From Ignavibacteriales bacterium (GTDB lineage Bacteria; Bacteroidota; Ignavibacteria; Ignavibacteriales; Melioribacteraceae), in NCBI GenBank assembly GCA_020061355.1, contig JAGUYK010000035.1:1-64000 (forward strand): a stretch of DNA of 64,000 nt, in the 5' to 3' direction. Below, one piece after another: positions 52,687 through 61,004 of the stretch; position 1 is the first letter of the stretch, and every line of letters begins with the position of its first letter. The translations under genes and the position numbers were made by a program. The notes under the pieces are model-generated. The model was not told the origin of the DNA. It saw only the letters and a list, made by a program, of their open reading frames with translations, and made no database searches.

Positions 52687-53259
52687 TCATTCCCTTTTCC
52701 AAACAATCTTATCCCCTTCCTTAATTCCGTATTTGTCCGTGTAGCCTGCGCTCACTTCAACAACATATAGAGACGGCTTACCTGACGGGAGTGATATTTC
52801 CGAATATGGAACCGTATTCTTATAAATCTTCACAATTTCATTTTGTGAATTAACGTAGATGATATCGAGAGGTAAGATTGTGTTCTTCATCCAGAATGCC
52901 TGCAAAGTTTCGAAGGGGAAAATGAAGAGCATTCCATTATCCTCCTTCATATTACGGCGCATCATTAAGCCGAGCTCCCTCTGCTGGTCGTCATCTGCAA
53001 TCTCTATCTCTATTTTAGAAATTGTATCTCCATTGTTCGATGTGAATACAAGTTCACCCTCTTTCTGAAATGTGTAGGTCATTTTATTTTTCATTGCTTT
53101 CTCTAAATCACTGTTTGTTGCCGCTGGTTTATTGAGTATAAAATTTGAAAGGACGAAGTATACAACGAAACCCAGAAGTACTATCACTACAGTAATCTGT
53201 ACAAAGAGATTTTTTTTTCTTTCATTGCTCTTATTCTTTTTCGTTTTTTGTTTATTCAT
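52687..53259 (-). CDS. DUF192 family protein, membrane anchored
   Basis: A 190-residue protein. A Lys-rich start (NKQKTKKNKSNERKKN) leads into one helix (VQITVVIVLLGFVVYFVLSNFIL), then a DUF192 domain with QRELGLMMRR, GMLFIFPFE, FWMKNTILPLDIIYV and VVEVSAGYTDKYGI. DUF192 proteins are small beta proteins, mostly exported or anchored, of unknown biochemical role. It stands alone, convergent with aconitase and divergent from the hydrolase gene. Confidence 0.88.
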   Translation of the reverse strand: MNKQKTKKNKSNERKKNLFVQITVVIVLLGFVVYFVLSNFILNKPAATNSDLEKAMKNKMTYTFQKEGELVFTSNNGDTISKIEIEIADDDQQRELGLMMRRNMKEDNGMLFIFPFETLQAFWMKNTILPLDIIYVNSQNEIVKIYKNTVPYSEISLPSGKPSLYVVEVSAGYTDKYGIKEGDKIVWKRE

Positions 53260-53356
53260 TGAACCACCTTAAATTTGTCGGTATAGTTTACTCTTTTGTA
53301 CTCTAAGAAAATAAATAAAGTTGCAAATGAAATTTAAGAATTTTTCAGGGTATTAA

Positions 53357-54211
53357 ATGCTGTCAAAAATAATTGAAATAAGATTTGTCGAATTAAATCC
53401 AACTCAGCAAAAGATGATTAAAAGCGGTTGGGGCAATGAGTCGATTGATAACACAATAGTTGAAAACATTACTTACTTATCAGATGGATTAAAAGTAAAG
53501 GGTTACATCGCTTATCCAAAAGATCAATCAAAAAAGTATCCATGTATTATCTGGTGCAGAGGAGGAATCGGTAATGCAGGGGCGATTGATGAATTTAATG
53601 CGAGCGGTATATTCGGTCAGATAGCAAGCTGGGGTTATGTAGTGTTTGCTTCGCAATACCGCGGAAATGCCGGTGGGGATGGTAAAGATGAATTCGGGGG
53701 TTCTGATGTAAATGACGTTCTGAACTTGATCTCTTTAGCCGATGAAATTGATTGCGCCGATAAAAGTTGTTGGGGAATTGAAGGATGGAGCCGCGGCGGT
53801 ATGATGACGTATCTTACCCTAACCAGGACTGATATTTTCAAAGCTGCTATTGTAATTGGTGGAATTGCCAATTTAAGATGCAATTCTGAAGAGAGCAAGT
53901 TTATGAAACGGCTCTATGAAATTACAATGGGAAAATCAGAAACAGAGAATTTCAAGCAGTCGTGTGAGTCCCGATCAATAATTAACTATCCGGATAAACT
54001 GGCAAAAAGTACTCCGTTGCTTTTACTTCATGGCACTGCCGACGACCGTGTACTGGTTCACGATTCAATTGATCTTGCTGAGAAGCTAAAAGAATTAAAT
54101 CATCCGCATGAATTAGTTCTTTACGAAAACGGAGATCATTTTTTGAAGTCGCATAGAAAAGATATAAATGAGAAAAGGAAAGAGTGGTTAAAAAAATATT
54201 TATCAGATTAG
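53357..54211 (+). CDS. Alpha/beta hydrolase, prolyl-oligopeptidase-like catalytic domain
   Basis: A 284-residue protein holding only the hydrolase domain of the S9/dienelactone-hydrolase kind, with no propeller and no signal peptide. The nucleophile is in GIEGWSRGGMM, the acid in HGTADDRVLVHD and the His in YENGDHFLKSH. FASQYRGNAGGDGKDEFGG matches the oxyanion-side loop of S9 enzymes. It may cleave a small peptide or ester. Its last four bases overlap the end of the convergent GHL10 gene. Confidence 0.87.
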   Translation: MLSKIIEIRFVELNPTQQKMIKSGWGNESIDNTIVENITYLSDGLKVKGYIAYPKDQSKKYPCIIWCRGGIGNAGAIDEFNASGIFGQIASWGYVVFASQYRGNAGGDGKDEFGGSDVNDVLNLISLADEIDCADKSCWGIEGWSRGGMMTYLTLTRTDIFKAAIVIGGIANLRCNSEESKFMKRLYEITMGKSETENFKQSCESRSIINYPDKLAKSTPLLLLHGTADDRVLVHDSIDLAEKLKELNHPHELVLYENGDHFLKSHRKDINEKRKEWLKKYLSD

Positions 54212-55944
54212 AATTTCAGTTCAACTTCCCTTTTGTTTTCTATAAACCTGATCTTCAACAAATGATATTTTGTAAGATCATCGTCAATACTGATCACATT
54301 CTTCCCTGGAAATAGTTCTTTTATCAATAGTCTATCGGAAGAGTTTTTTATAATACCGACCAGCTCTATATTTTCAACCTTACTTGATGTTATTAGAAGA
54401 TTAAAACCACCCGAACTGTTTTTAATCAGTACAGGTTTTACCTGCTTCAAATCAGAATCAATTAGAGAATCAAACTGTTCGAATTTCACCTCAACAACAT
54501 TCGATGATTCAATACTTTCATTCCAGAGTTTGCTTATCGAATTAATCCTAAAGTAATAATTCACGCGATCGGGTTTCTCAATTGGAAGAGTAAATGACGT
54601 TTGATTTGCCGGAATTACATCAAGCAAATAATCGGGTAAAAGTTCTGCTGTTGGATCTGGTAAACTATACAATGCAAAATAACTGATACTATCTCTCGAT
54701 TGCTTTTGATTAACCTGCCATTGAAAACTGACTTGATTCTTTTCTGATTCCACAAAAGCAGCCGATAAATTAGAAGGCGGTTCCGGATAAATTCCTCCGA
54801 TCCATTTCATTAACGTCGGTAATGCTTTGTGATGAAAATTTTCGAAGCTGTATTCCGATATATTCGAATACCTGAAAAAAGCTACTCCATGAGCACTTAT
54901 ACTTCTGGAATACCTGATCATCTGTTCAATTTCCGGTTTTATATTTTCTTTATAAGCACCAATGCCAAGCACAACATGTCTGCCAAGGGAATTTTCCACC
55001 CAGTCTTTTGCCAGGAGGTCAAACCGGGTGTTATCGGATAATGACCAATAAATCTGCGGTGCCACATAATCTAGAAGTCCGCGTTTTAACCATTCACGGG
55101 TATCCTGATAAATCTCTGTAAATCCCTCCCATCCGTACATCCCTTTCTGATTTTTAAACACGCCAATAGGAGCGGCTCCAACTTTAACAAACGGTTTTTT
55201 CGCCTTAACTTTTTTGTTAATTAGTTCTACAAGTGATGTGATATTATTTCTCCGCCAATCATCAAGGGAAGTTCCATTGCCATAAATATTGTATGAAAAA
55301 GCATCATCAAAATTTTTCCCGGGATATCTAATGAAATCGAGATGCACTCCATCAACATCATAGTTTTCAACCATTTCTTCAATCAGGTCGGAAATGTATT
55401 CTCTAACCTCCGGAAGTCCGGGATCTAACCAGTAAGATCTTATCCTATCACGAAAATCTTCTATAACCCATTCCGGTTTTCGTTGTGCAATATGATTAGG
55501 ATCATTTAAAATATTTACCTCGTTGCCGGTAAAACATCTCACGGTATTAACCCAGGCATGAATTTCGAGTCCGTGTTTATGTGCCTCTTCAATCGCAAAC
55601 TTTAGCGGATCATAGGCAGCAGTTCCTCCTAATTTACCCGTGATATATGGCGAGAGAGCTTCAAAAGAAGATCTGAACATTACGGTACCGTTGCTTCTAA
55701 CCTGAAAATAGACCGTGTTAAGATTCTTTGCCTTTATGTTATCAAATATTTTGACGAGTGCCTGCTTCTGTTTTTCCTGGTCGAAAGTATGCGGTGGCCA
55801 ATCGAGCCGGAAATTTGAAGAAACCCAAACGGCACGTGTTTCCCTTTCAACCTGGGCTTTTATTCCATTTGCTATCACGTTCATTATAGCGAACATGATC
55901 AAGAATAATATTCTGGAATTTATTGGAGATTTTCTCTGCATCAT
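54208..55944 (-). CDS. GHL10 (DUF187) glycoside-hydrolase-like protein, exported
   Basis: A 578-residue protein with a signal peptide (ILFLIMFAIMNVIANGIKAQ) and the DUF187/GHL10 start RETRAVWVSSNF. The barrel motifs NLNTVYFQVRSNG, HGLEIHAWVNTVRCF and DGVHLDFIRYPGKNF are typical. From about residue 395 a beta-rich (fibronectin-like) C-terminal part follows. Relatives such as YngK are suspected to act on glycans or peptidoglycan. It ends the aroK-aroB-GHL10 unit, starting at the base after the aroB stop. Confidence 0.88.
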   Translation of the reverse strand: MMQRKSPINSRILFLIMFAIMNVIANGIKAQVERETRAVWVSSNFRLDWPPHTFDQEKQKQALVKIFDNIKAKNLNTVYFQVRSNGTVMFRSSFEALSPYITGKLGGTAAYDPLKFAIEEAHKHGLEIHAWVNTVRCFTGNEVNILNDPNHIAQRKPEWVIEDFRDRIRSYWLDPGLPEVREYISDLIEEMVENYDVDGVHLDFIRYPGKNFDDAFSYNIYGNGTSLDDWRRNNITSLVELINKKVKAKKPFVKVGAAPIGVFKNQKGMYGWEGFTEIYQDTREWLKRGLLDYVAPQIYWSLSDNTRFDLLAKDWVENSLGRHVVLGIGAYKENIKPEIEQMIRYSRSISAHGVAFFRYSNISEYSFENFHHKALPTLMKWIGGIYPEPPSNLSAAFVESEKNQVSFQWQVNQKQSRDSISYFALYSLPDPTAELLPDYLLDVIPANQTSFTLPIEKPDRVNYYFRINSISKLWNESIESSNVVEVKFEQFDSLIDSDLKQVKPVLIKNSSGGFNLLITSSKVENIELVGIIKNSSDRLLIKELFPGKNVISIDDDLTKYHLLKIRFIENKREVELKF

Positions 55945-57054
55945 TTACTTGTGTTCAGTTGCAACAAAATGGTGAAGTCCTCTATTTATCGAATCCATCA
56001 CATCAACCATGCCGGCTTCAATATCAATAACTACGTTACCGGCTTCTATAATTAATACAAACCTGATTTTATCGTTTGCAGATTTTTTATCGCGTTTCAT
56101 TATTTCATAAATCTTCATCGGATAAAAAAGACCAAGCTGGATTTGATTTTTGGTTTTTAAAAGCATCGATAAATATTCTTTATATAATGTATCGTTAAGA
56201 ATATTTAGCCTGTTTGATAAATGTAATGCACAGGATAAACCGGTAATTACAGCCTGCCCATGTTTAATACTGTGATTACGTTCAATCTCAATTGCATGTG
56301 CAAACGTGTGACCGAGGTTTAAGATTTTTCTAAGACCGCTCTCTTCCCTTTCATCCTTTTCAACAATACCGGTTTTAAATGAAATACAGTTCTCTACAAC
56401 ATCCAGTAAAAATTTGGTGTCGAGACTTAAAATCTTCATATACTTTTTGTTGATCTGTTCCAGAAAATCGCCGCCTATTAGAAACGAATATTTTAATATT
56501 TCACCAAGACCGCATAAAACTTCTTCTTCTGGAAGTGTTTTAAGAAAATCTAAATCGATCAGCACAAAGTTTGGTTGGTAAAAAGTGCCAATGATATTTT
56601 TGGTTGATTCAAAGTTAATACCGGTCTTGCCACCGACAGAACTATCAACCATTGCAAGCAAGGTCGTGGGAACGTGAACAATCTGAACTCCCCTTGCAAA
56701 CGTAGAAGCAGCATATCCGGCTATATCACCGGTTATACCGCCGCCAATTGCAACAATTAAAGAATCTTTACCGAATCCATTCTCAATTAACACCGAATAA
56801 ATATCCGATAATTGAGAACTGGATTTATTTAACTCCGTTGCATTAATACTGTAAAGATATATTTTCGAATTTGACTTAGATATGAACCGGTCAATTTTAT
56901 CGGAATGAAGATTGAATACATTTTCATCGATAATAATAAAAATATTTTTATAAAGCGCGTGCTTGCTGATTAGTTTTTGAAGCTGGAGAAAGACTCCGTT
57001 TCCAATATACACCGGATATGAACTGCCGGGAATTTTTACTTCAATTTTTTTCAT
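55945..57054 (-). CDS. aroB: 3-dehydroquinate synthase
   Basis: A 369-residue enzyme of the shikimate pathway. The NAD-binding GGGITGDIAGYAASTFARG and the substrate-site HVPTTLLAMVDSSVGGKTG are diagnostic, with metal-binding His in NLGHTFAHAIE and IKHGQAV. It converts DAHP to 3-dehydroquinate. The start overlaps the end of aroK by 14 bases, so translation is coupled. Confidence 0.96.
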   Translation of the reverse strand: MKKIEVKIPGSSYPVYIGNGVFLQLQKLISKHALYKNIFIIIDENVFNLHSDKIDRFISKSNSKIYLYSINATELNKSSSQLSDIYSVLIENGFGKDSLIVAIGGGITGDIAGYAASTFARGVQIVHVPTTLLAMVDSSVGGKTGINFESTKNIIGTFYQPNFVLIDLDFLKTLPEEEVLCGLGEILKYSFLIGGDFLEQINKKYMKILSLDTKFLLDVVENCISFKTGIVEKDEREESGLRKILNLGHTFAHAIEIERNHSIKHGQAVITGLSCALHLSNRLNILNDTLYKEYLSMLLKTKNQIQLGLFYPMKIYEIMKRDKKSANDKIRFVLIIEAGNVVIDIEAGMVDVMDSINRGLHHFVATEHK

Positions 57055-57592
57055 TGAACAATCCTAATATTTTTTTTGCGATTTTATCTACTGTAATACC
57101 AATAGGGCTCATGTCAGTATTGATAGTCAGATCAGCTTTTTCATAATAAACTTTTCTGTTATCAAGCAATTCCTTGATCCTGTCCATAAAATCCTTCTGC
57201 GGGTTTTCATCCAAAACTAAATCTCTAAATAAAGGGCGGTCAATTTTATTTTTAAGACGTTTATAAAGATTACCCGGAGAAACTTTAAGATAAATAATCT
57301 TGCCGGATTTTTTCATTGTTTCAAAGTTATCATTATGTATAATTGTTCCACCGCCAAGAGATATTATAATTCCATTCCTTAATGCTAGTTTTTTAAGAAG
57401 ATTGGTTTCGATCTCGCGAAAGTAGGTTTCGCCTTTCTGTTCGAATATTTCAACGACCGACAGATTCTCCTGTTTTTCAATTTCTCTATCAAGGTCAAAG
57501 AATTCCAAACCAAGTACGTTCGCCAGAATTGGTCCCAGCGTACTTTTTCCACTTGTCATAAATCCGGTCAAATAAATTCTTTTCTCTTTCAT
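57041..57592 (-). CDS. aroK: Shikimate kinase
   Basis: A 183-residue P-loop kinase, starting LTGFMTSGKSTLGP (Walker A). FFDLDREIEKQ carries the shikimate-binding Asp, FREIETNLLKKL and SLGGGTIIHN follow, and DRPLF is the usual lid region. It makes shikimate 3-phosphate. It leads the aroK-aroB-GHL10 unit. Confidence 0.95.
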   Translation of the reverse strand: MKEKRIYLTGFMTSGKSTLGPILANVLGLEFFDLDREIEKQENLSVVEIFEQKGETYFREIETNLLKKLALRNGIIISLGGGTIIHNDNFETMKKSGKIIYLKVSPGNLYKRLKNKIDRPLFRDLVLDENPQKDFMDRIKELLDNRKVYYEKADLTINTDMSPIGITVDKIAKKILGLFNEKN

Positions 57593-57666
57593 TAATAATC
57601 GAGTTCTATATTTGCATTTAAAATATAATTAATAAATAACGAAGTTTAGAAATGTGAGGAAGAAAA

Positions 57667-58374
57667 TCAAAAATTGAGAACTGCTCCAATTGTAAACGTT
57701 ACACCGTCTATGTTAGCTTTTGAATTATAACTATCGGTTGAAATTAGATATGAATTACCGCTATAGTTAACTATGTTGTTAGAGTATCTGCTTTTCATTT
57801 TAAATTCCGGATCCCTGAAACGCATTTGTCCGCGGATGGATAAATAATCCTTGATAAAATATTCCATACCAACACCCACATGGATTCCATAACCTACCTG
57901 ACTTTCATTATCCTGAAAAAAGACATCGCCGAATTCACGGATATGTTTTCCAAAATAAATTCCGCCACCCCCGCCCATAAAGAACTTAAATTGCTGCGAT
58001 GAAAAAGGGAGTAAATAATAAAGACTAAGTTCAATTGGTATTACACTGAAACCATCTTTTATTTCAATTCTATTACCGCCAAGATTGAAATTTCGATTAG
58101 GAAAAGTCTTGGATATAAATTCGCTGCCGAGACCGATTAACAAATGCTCATAAATTTCAAACCGGAACTCTGTTGAAATGCTATAAATATCTTCAAGTTC
58201 GCTATATAAATTTCTTAAAAACGGATCGGAGGAATTCGGCTGCAAGTATAATTTTGATGTTGTGGTATAATTATAATTAAGAGAGATGCTGAATTTGTTA
58301 TCTGTTGACTGCGGAAGAATGTTGATGGATGTGATAACAGAAAAAATAATTATATGACTGAACTTTAATTTCAT
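57667..58374 (-). CDS. Outer membrane beta-barrel protein
   Basis: A 235-residue protein with signal peptide LKFSHIIIFSVITSINILPQ. Alternating hydrophobic strands with aromatic residues (FSISLNYNYTTT, ISTEFRFEIYEHLLIGLG, SLYYLLPFSSQQFKFFMGGGGG, YGIHVGVGMEYFI) end in VTFTIGAVLNF, a terminal Phe as in outer-membrane barrels. It resembles small OmpA/OmpW-like barrels. A TAnnTTTG -7 element lies 25 bases upstream. Its role is unknown. Confidence 0.82.
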   Translation of the reverse strand: MKLKFSHIIIFSVITSINILPQSTDNKFSISLNYNYTTTSKLYLQPNSSDPFLRNLYSELEDIYSISTEFRFEIYEHLLIGLGSEFISKTFPNRNFNLGGNRIEIKDGFSVIPIELSLYYLLPFSSQQFKFFMGGGGGIYFGKHIREFGDVFFQDNESQVGYGIHVGVGMEYFIKDYLSIRGQMRFRDPEFKMKSRYSNNIVNYSGNSYLISTDSYNSKANIDGVTFTIGAVLNF

Positions 58375-58399
58375 AATCGGTGGGAGAAATATAGAAAAT

Positions 58400-58407
58400 C
58401 AAATTTA
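58400..58407 (-). promoter_or_regulatory. -7 element for the beta-barrel gene
   Basis: On the minus strand this reads TAAATTTG (TAnnTTTG), 25 bases before the start. It lies between the gene and the upstream terminator hairpin. Confidence 0.45.
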
Positions 58408-58426
58408 ATATCAAAGTGCAAAAAAA

Positions 58427-58450
58427 AGCCGTCTTAAAGTTAAGACGGCT
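58427..58450 (-). terminator. Intrinsic terminator of the PpiD gene
   Basis: AGCCGTCTTAA (58427-58437) pairs exactly with TTAAGACGGCT (58440-58450). On the minus strand the stem is followed by a run of seven T. It ends the PpiD transcript 9 bases after its stop. Confidence 0.88.
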
Positions 58451-58459
58451 CTATTGAAA

Positions 58460-60550
58460 TTACCGATAGAAAAAATATCTGTTGTCAACAATGTCAGCTT
58501 CTTTCTTTAAGTCCTGAAGCCACAGATTAAAGTAGTTATTCTTTTTCTGCTGAAGAATATCCTTGCGAATAGTCTGCTTCTGGAATTCATATGTTGCCGG
58601 ATCATATTTAGTTCGATATCGTAAATTAATCAAGTAAACGCCCATGTTGCCGCGAACCGGCTGCGACCATTTATTCAGATCTGCATTGCTTGCGTATTCT
58701 GAAAAAGCATACTCGCGACCCAGAGCAGGTATATTACCAATGGTAGTAAATTCAGTGGTTGAATCGACTCTTGCAGCGTTCCAGATTGCTTTGGCAACCT
58801 GCTTGTCACCATTATCTCCAATATTTCCACGAATTTGTTTCGCCAGTTCCAGAGCTCTTTCAAATCCTTTCTCACGAATCACATCATTTTTAATAAGTGC
58901 TTTTACGTCATCAAAATTCTTAAATCCGGGTTTAATAACTTCTGAAACAGTCGCTACAACATATCCGGCAGTTACACGGAATACTTCGCTTACTTCGCCA
59001 ACTTTATTATCGAATGCCCATTTAACAAGTGCTGCACTAATACCGACACCGGGAACTGCCTGCGTTTCACTGGTAAAAGGTGGTGTCTCGATTACAGTAT
59101 GGTTTAATAAATTGGCTTCAGATTCAAATCCATTTTCAGCAGCTACGTATGCAAAATCCGATGCATCCTGAAACAGTTTATCATTGGTGGTTGCAGAGAT
59201 TTGGACCTTATTAATAATTTTCTCTACTACATAATCTTCATTCGATTTTCCGGTAGCCTTAATTATGTGATAGCCAAAAACAGATTTAACCGGTTTCTGA
59301 ATTACGCCGATCTTTCCACTATAACATGCGTCTTCAAATTCTTTAACCATCTGCCCGCGATTAAACCACCCCAAGTCACCACCGTTAGCACCGCTTCCAG
59401 GATCTTCCGATTTCGCTTTAGCAACGGAGGCAAAATCAGCACCCTTTGTAACTTCATTATAAATATCCATTGCTTTCTTTAGATCTGCGTTATCATCACC
59501 GGTAGTTTTAACAAGAATGTGAGAGGCTCTAACTGATTCCTGTTTCGATTTTACTTTATCCAAAAAGCGGTATACAAGATAACCTTCGGCAGATGAAACC
59601 GGACCGATGATATCGCCCTTATTGGCTCTAGTAATAGCATCCTTGGCTTCAACGGGTAACAATGATAATGCTAAAGTATCCTTTGAGTAGGGCTGTTCAG
59701 AATAAATATCAACATATGATTTGAATGATGCAGTATCGCCCTTAAGTTTAGCAACAATTGCTTCCAAATTCTTTGCTACACCTAATGAATCGCCTTGAGA
59801 AGCCTGGCGACGGAATAAAACATATTTAATTTTCCGTGATGGTTCTACTTTATAGTTTTCAAGATTTTCATCATAATATTTTTTCAGGTCATCATCTGTA
59901 ACTGTAAATTCTGTCTGCGGGATTGTGTTCGGATCGATTTGAATAAAATCAGCTTTCATTTTTATATTCTGCATTATAAAACGATCCTTAGCTTCTTCTT
60001 CGCTTACCGTTATTGAAGCAAAAAGATAATTCTGTAATTTCTGCTGAACCAGCTGTTGACGGATCTGCTCTTCAACGGAAATTACAATTTCTTTATTACG
60101 AGGATCTCTCATTGCCTGTTCATATAACTGTCTATTAAAGACTCCTGTAGAATCGGTAAATTGCTGTCTCAACATAGCCGGGGGATTTGGGCCGAGTAAT
60201 TCATTCGTAATCTCCTCATCGGAAACAACGATTCCGAATTCCTTTACTTTCTCATCAATTAACTTTTGAGCTACCAATGCTTCCCATACCTGGTCACGGA
60301 AGAAATCCATCTGGGTTTCATCAATATTCTGACCCGTTGCCTGTTCCTGGTTTTGCCTTGCACGTTCAACAAGATTCGAATATTCCTGATATGTTATATC
60401 TTCACCGTTAATAGATCCAATAAATTGTTTTTGCTGCTGAACAAAGTCGAGCACGCCGGAATCCGAGATAACCATAAACAATACGAATAATCCACCAACA
60501 AGCAGAATGAACCACGGAGCTAAACTCCTCATCTTGGCCATCATAGCCAT
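58460..60550 (-). CDS. Periplasmic peptidyl-prolyl isomerase, PpiD/SurA type
   Basis: A 696-residue chaperone. An N-terminal helix (APWFILLVGGLFVLFMVIS) anchors it in the inner membrane with the rest in the periplasm, as in PpiD. The SurA-N-like helical region spans about residues 40-200. A parvulin domain follows near residues 330-450, with RASHILVKTTGDD, AKSEDPGSGANGGDLGWF and VFGYHIIKATGK. It folds outer-membrane and exported proteins. GGAGG precedes the ATG. The GANGGDLGWF motif suggests the isomerase domain is functional. Confidence 0.92.
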   Translation of the reverse strand: MAMMAKMRSLAPWFILLVGGLFVLFMVISDSGVLDFVQQQKQFIGSINGEDITYQEYSNLVERARQNQEQATGQNIDETQMDFFRDQVWEALVAQKLIDEKVKEFGIVVSDEEITNELLGPNPPAMLRQQFTDSTGVFNRQLYEQAMRDPRNKEIVISVEEQIRQQLVQQKLQNYLFASITVSEEEAKDRFIMQNIKMKADFIQIDPNTIPQTEFTVTDDDLKKYYDENLENYKVEPSRKIKYVLFRRQASQGDSLGVAKNLEAIVAKLKGDTASFKSYVDIYSEQPYSKDTLALSLLPVEAKDAITRANKGDIIGPVSSAEGYLVYRFLDKVKSKQESVRASHILVKTTGDDNADLKKAMDIYNEVTKGADFASVAKAKSEDPGSGANGGDLGWFNRGQMVKEFEDACYSGKIGVIQKPVKSVFGYHIIKATGKSNEDYVVEKIINKVQISATTNDKLFQDASDFAYVAAENGFESEANLLNHTVIETPPFTSETQAVPGVGISAALVKWAFDNKVGEVSEVFRVTAGYVVATVSEVIKPGFKNFDDVKALIKNDVIREKGFERALELAKQIRGNIGDNGDKQVAKAIWNAARVDSTTEFTTIGNIPALGREYAFSEYASNADLNKWSQPVRGNMGVYLINLRYRTKYDPATYEFQKQTIRKDILQQKKNNYFNLWLQDLKKEADIVDNRYFFYR

Positions 60551-60787
60551 ATAAAACGACCTCCAATTAAGAAAAAATGAAAATTTAGGCGCTTAATTTA
60601 GATACACGGGGGTTCAAATGCAATTTGATAATTACTTTTAAGTTCCGGGTATACTTCAAATTTGCAAATAAGAGGAGTTCTCTTACTAAAAAAGCCAATT
60701 TGATCTGTCATAAATATCTGAACCGAATTTATTTGGAATTCTGAATGAGCGGTAATAATTTTCCAAACAATAAAAATTGGATTTTAT
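60551..60787. other. Divergent intergenic region between PpiD and the symporter modules
   Basis: This 237-base gap shows no additional open frame, tRNA or strong repeat. A short dyad GAGTTCTC lies at about 60673-60680. I find no TAnnTTTG element for either gene. Confidence 0.4.
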
Positions 60788-61000
60788 ATGCCATCCTTTT
60801 TTAATACCTGGCTTCCATTTATTTATCTCTATGTCGTAGGTGGTCTGTTTTTTATTACAGGATTAATAATTGCCGTTAAGAGCGGTTCATTAAATAAACA
60901 AATTCCGCGACACCGCAAATGGTTCTGGCTATTGATTTTTGGCTATTGTTTCTTTTTCATTCTTCACGCACTTTTAATAACTGCAGCATTATACTGGTAG
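60788..61000 (+). CDS. Small two-helix membrane protein, symporter module 1
   Basis: A 70-residue protein with two hydrophobic helices: FIYLYVVGGLFFITGLIIAV near residues 11-30 and FWLLIFGYCFFFILHALLIT near 46-65, joined by a basic loop (PRHRK). It starts MPSFFNTWLPF. A paralogue at 63220 starts with nearly the same residues. The symporter gene begins 4 bases after the stop, so translation is probably coupled. It is likely a small subunit of the symporter, comparable in arrangement to YjcH-ActP or YhdT-PanF, though not visibly related in sequence. Confidence 0.75.
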   Translation: MPSFFNTWLPFIYLYVVGGLFFITGLIIAVKSGSLNKQIPRHRKWFWLLIFGYCFFFILHALLITAALYW

Positions 61001-61004
61001 ACAT

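Noticed and set aside
58644..59171. Plus-strand 175-codon frame inside the PpiD gene
   Set aside because: It is a shadow of a clearly coding gene; it has no ribosome-binding site or recognisable domain.
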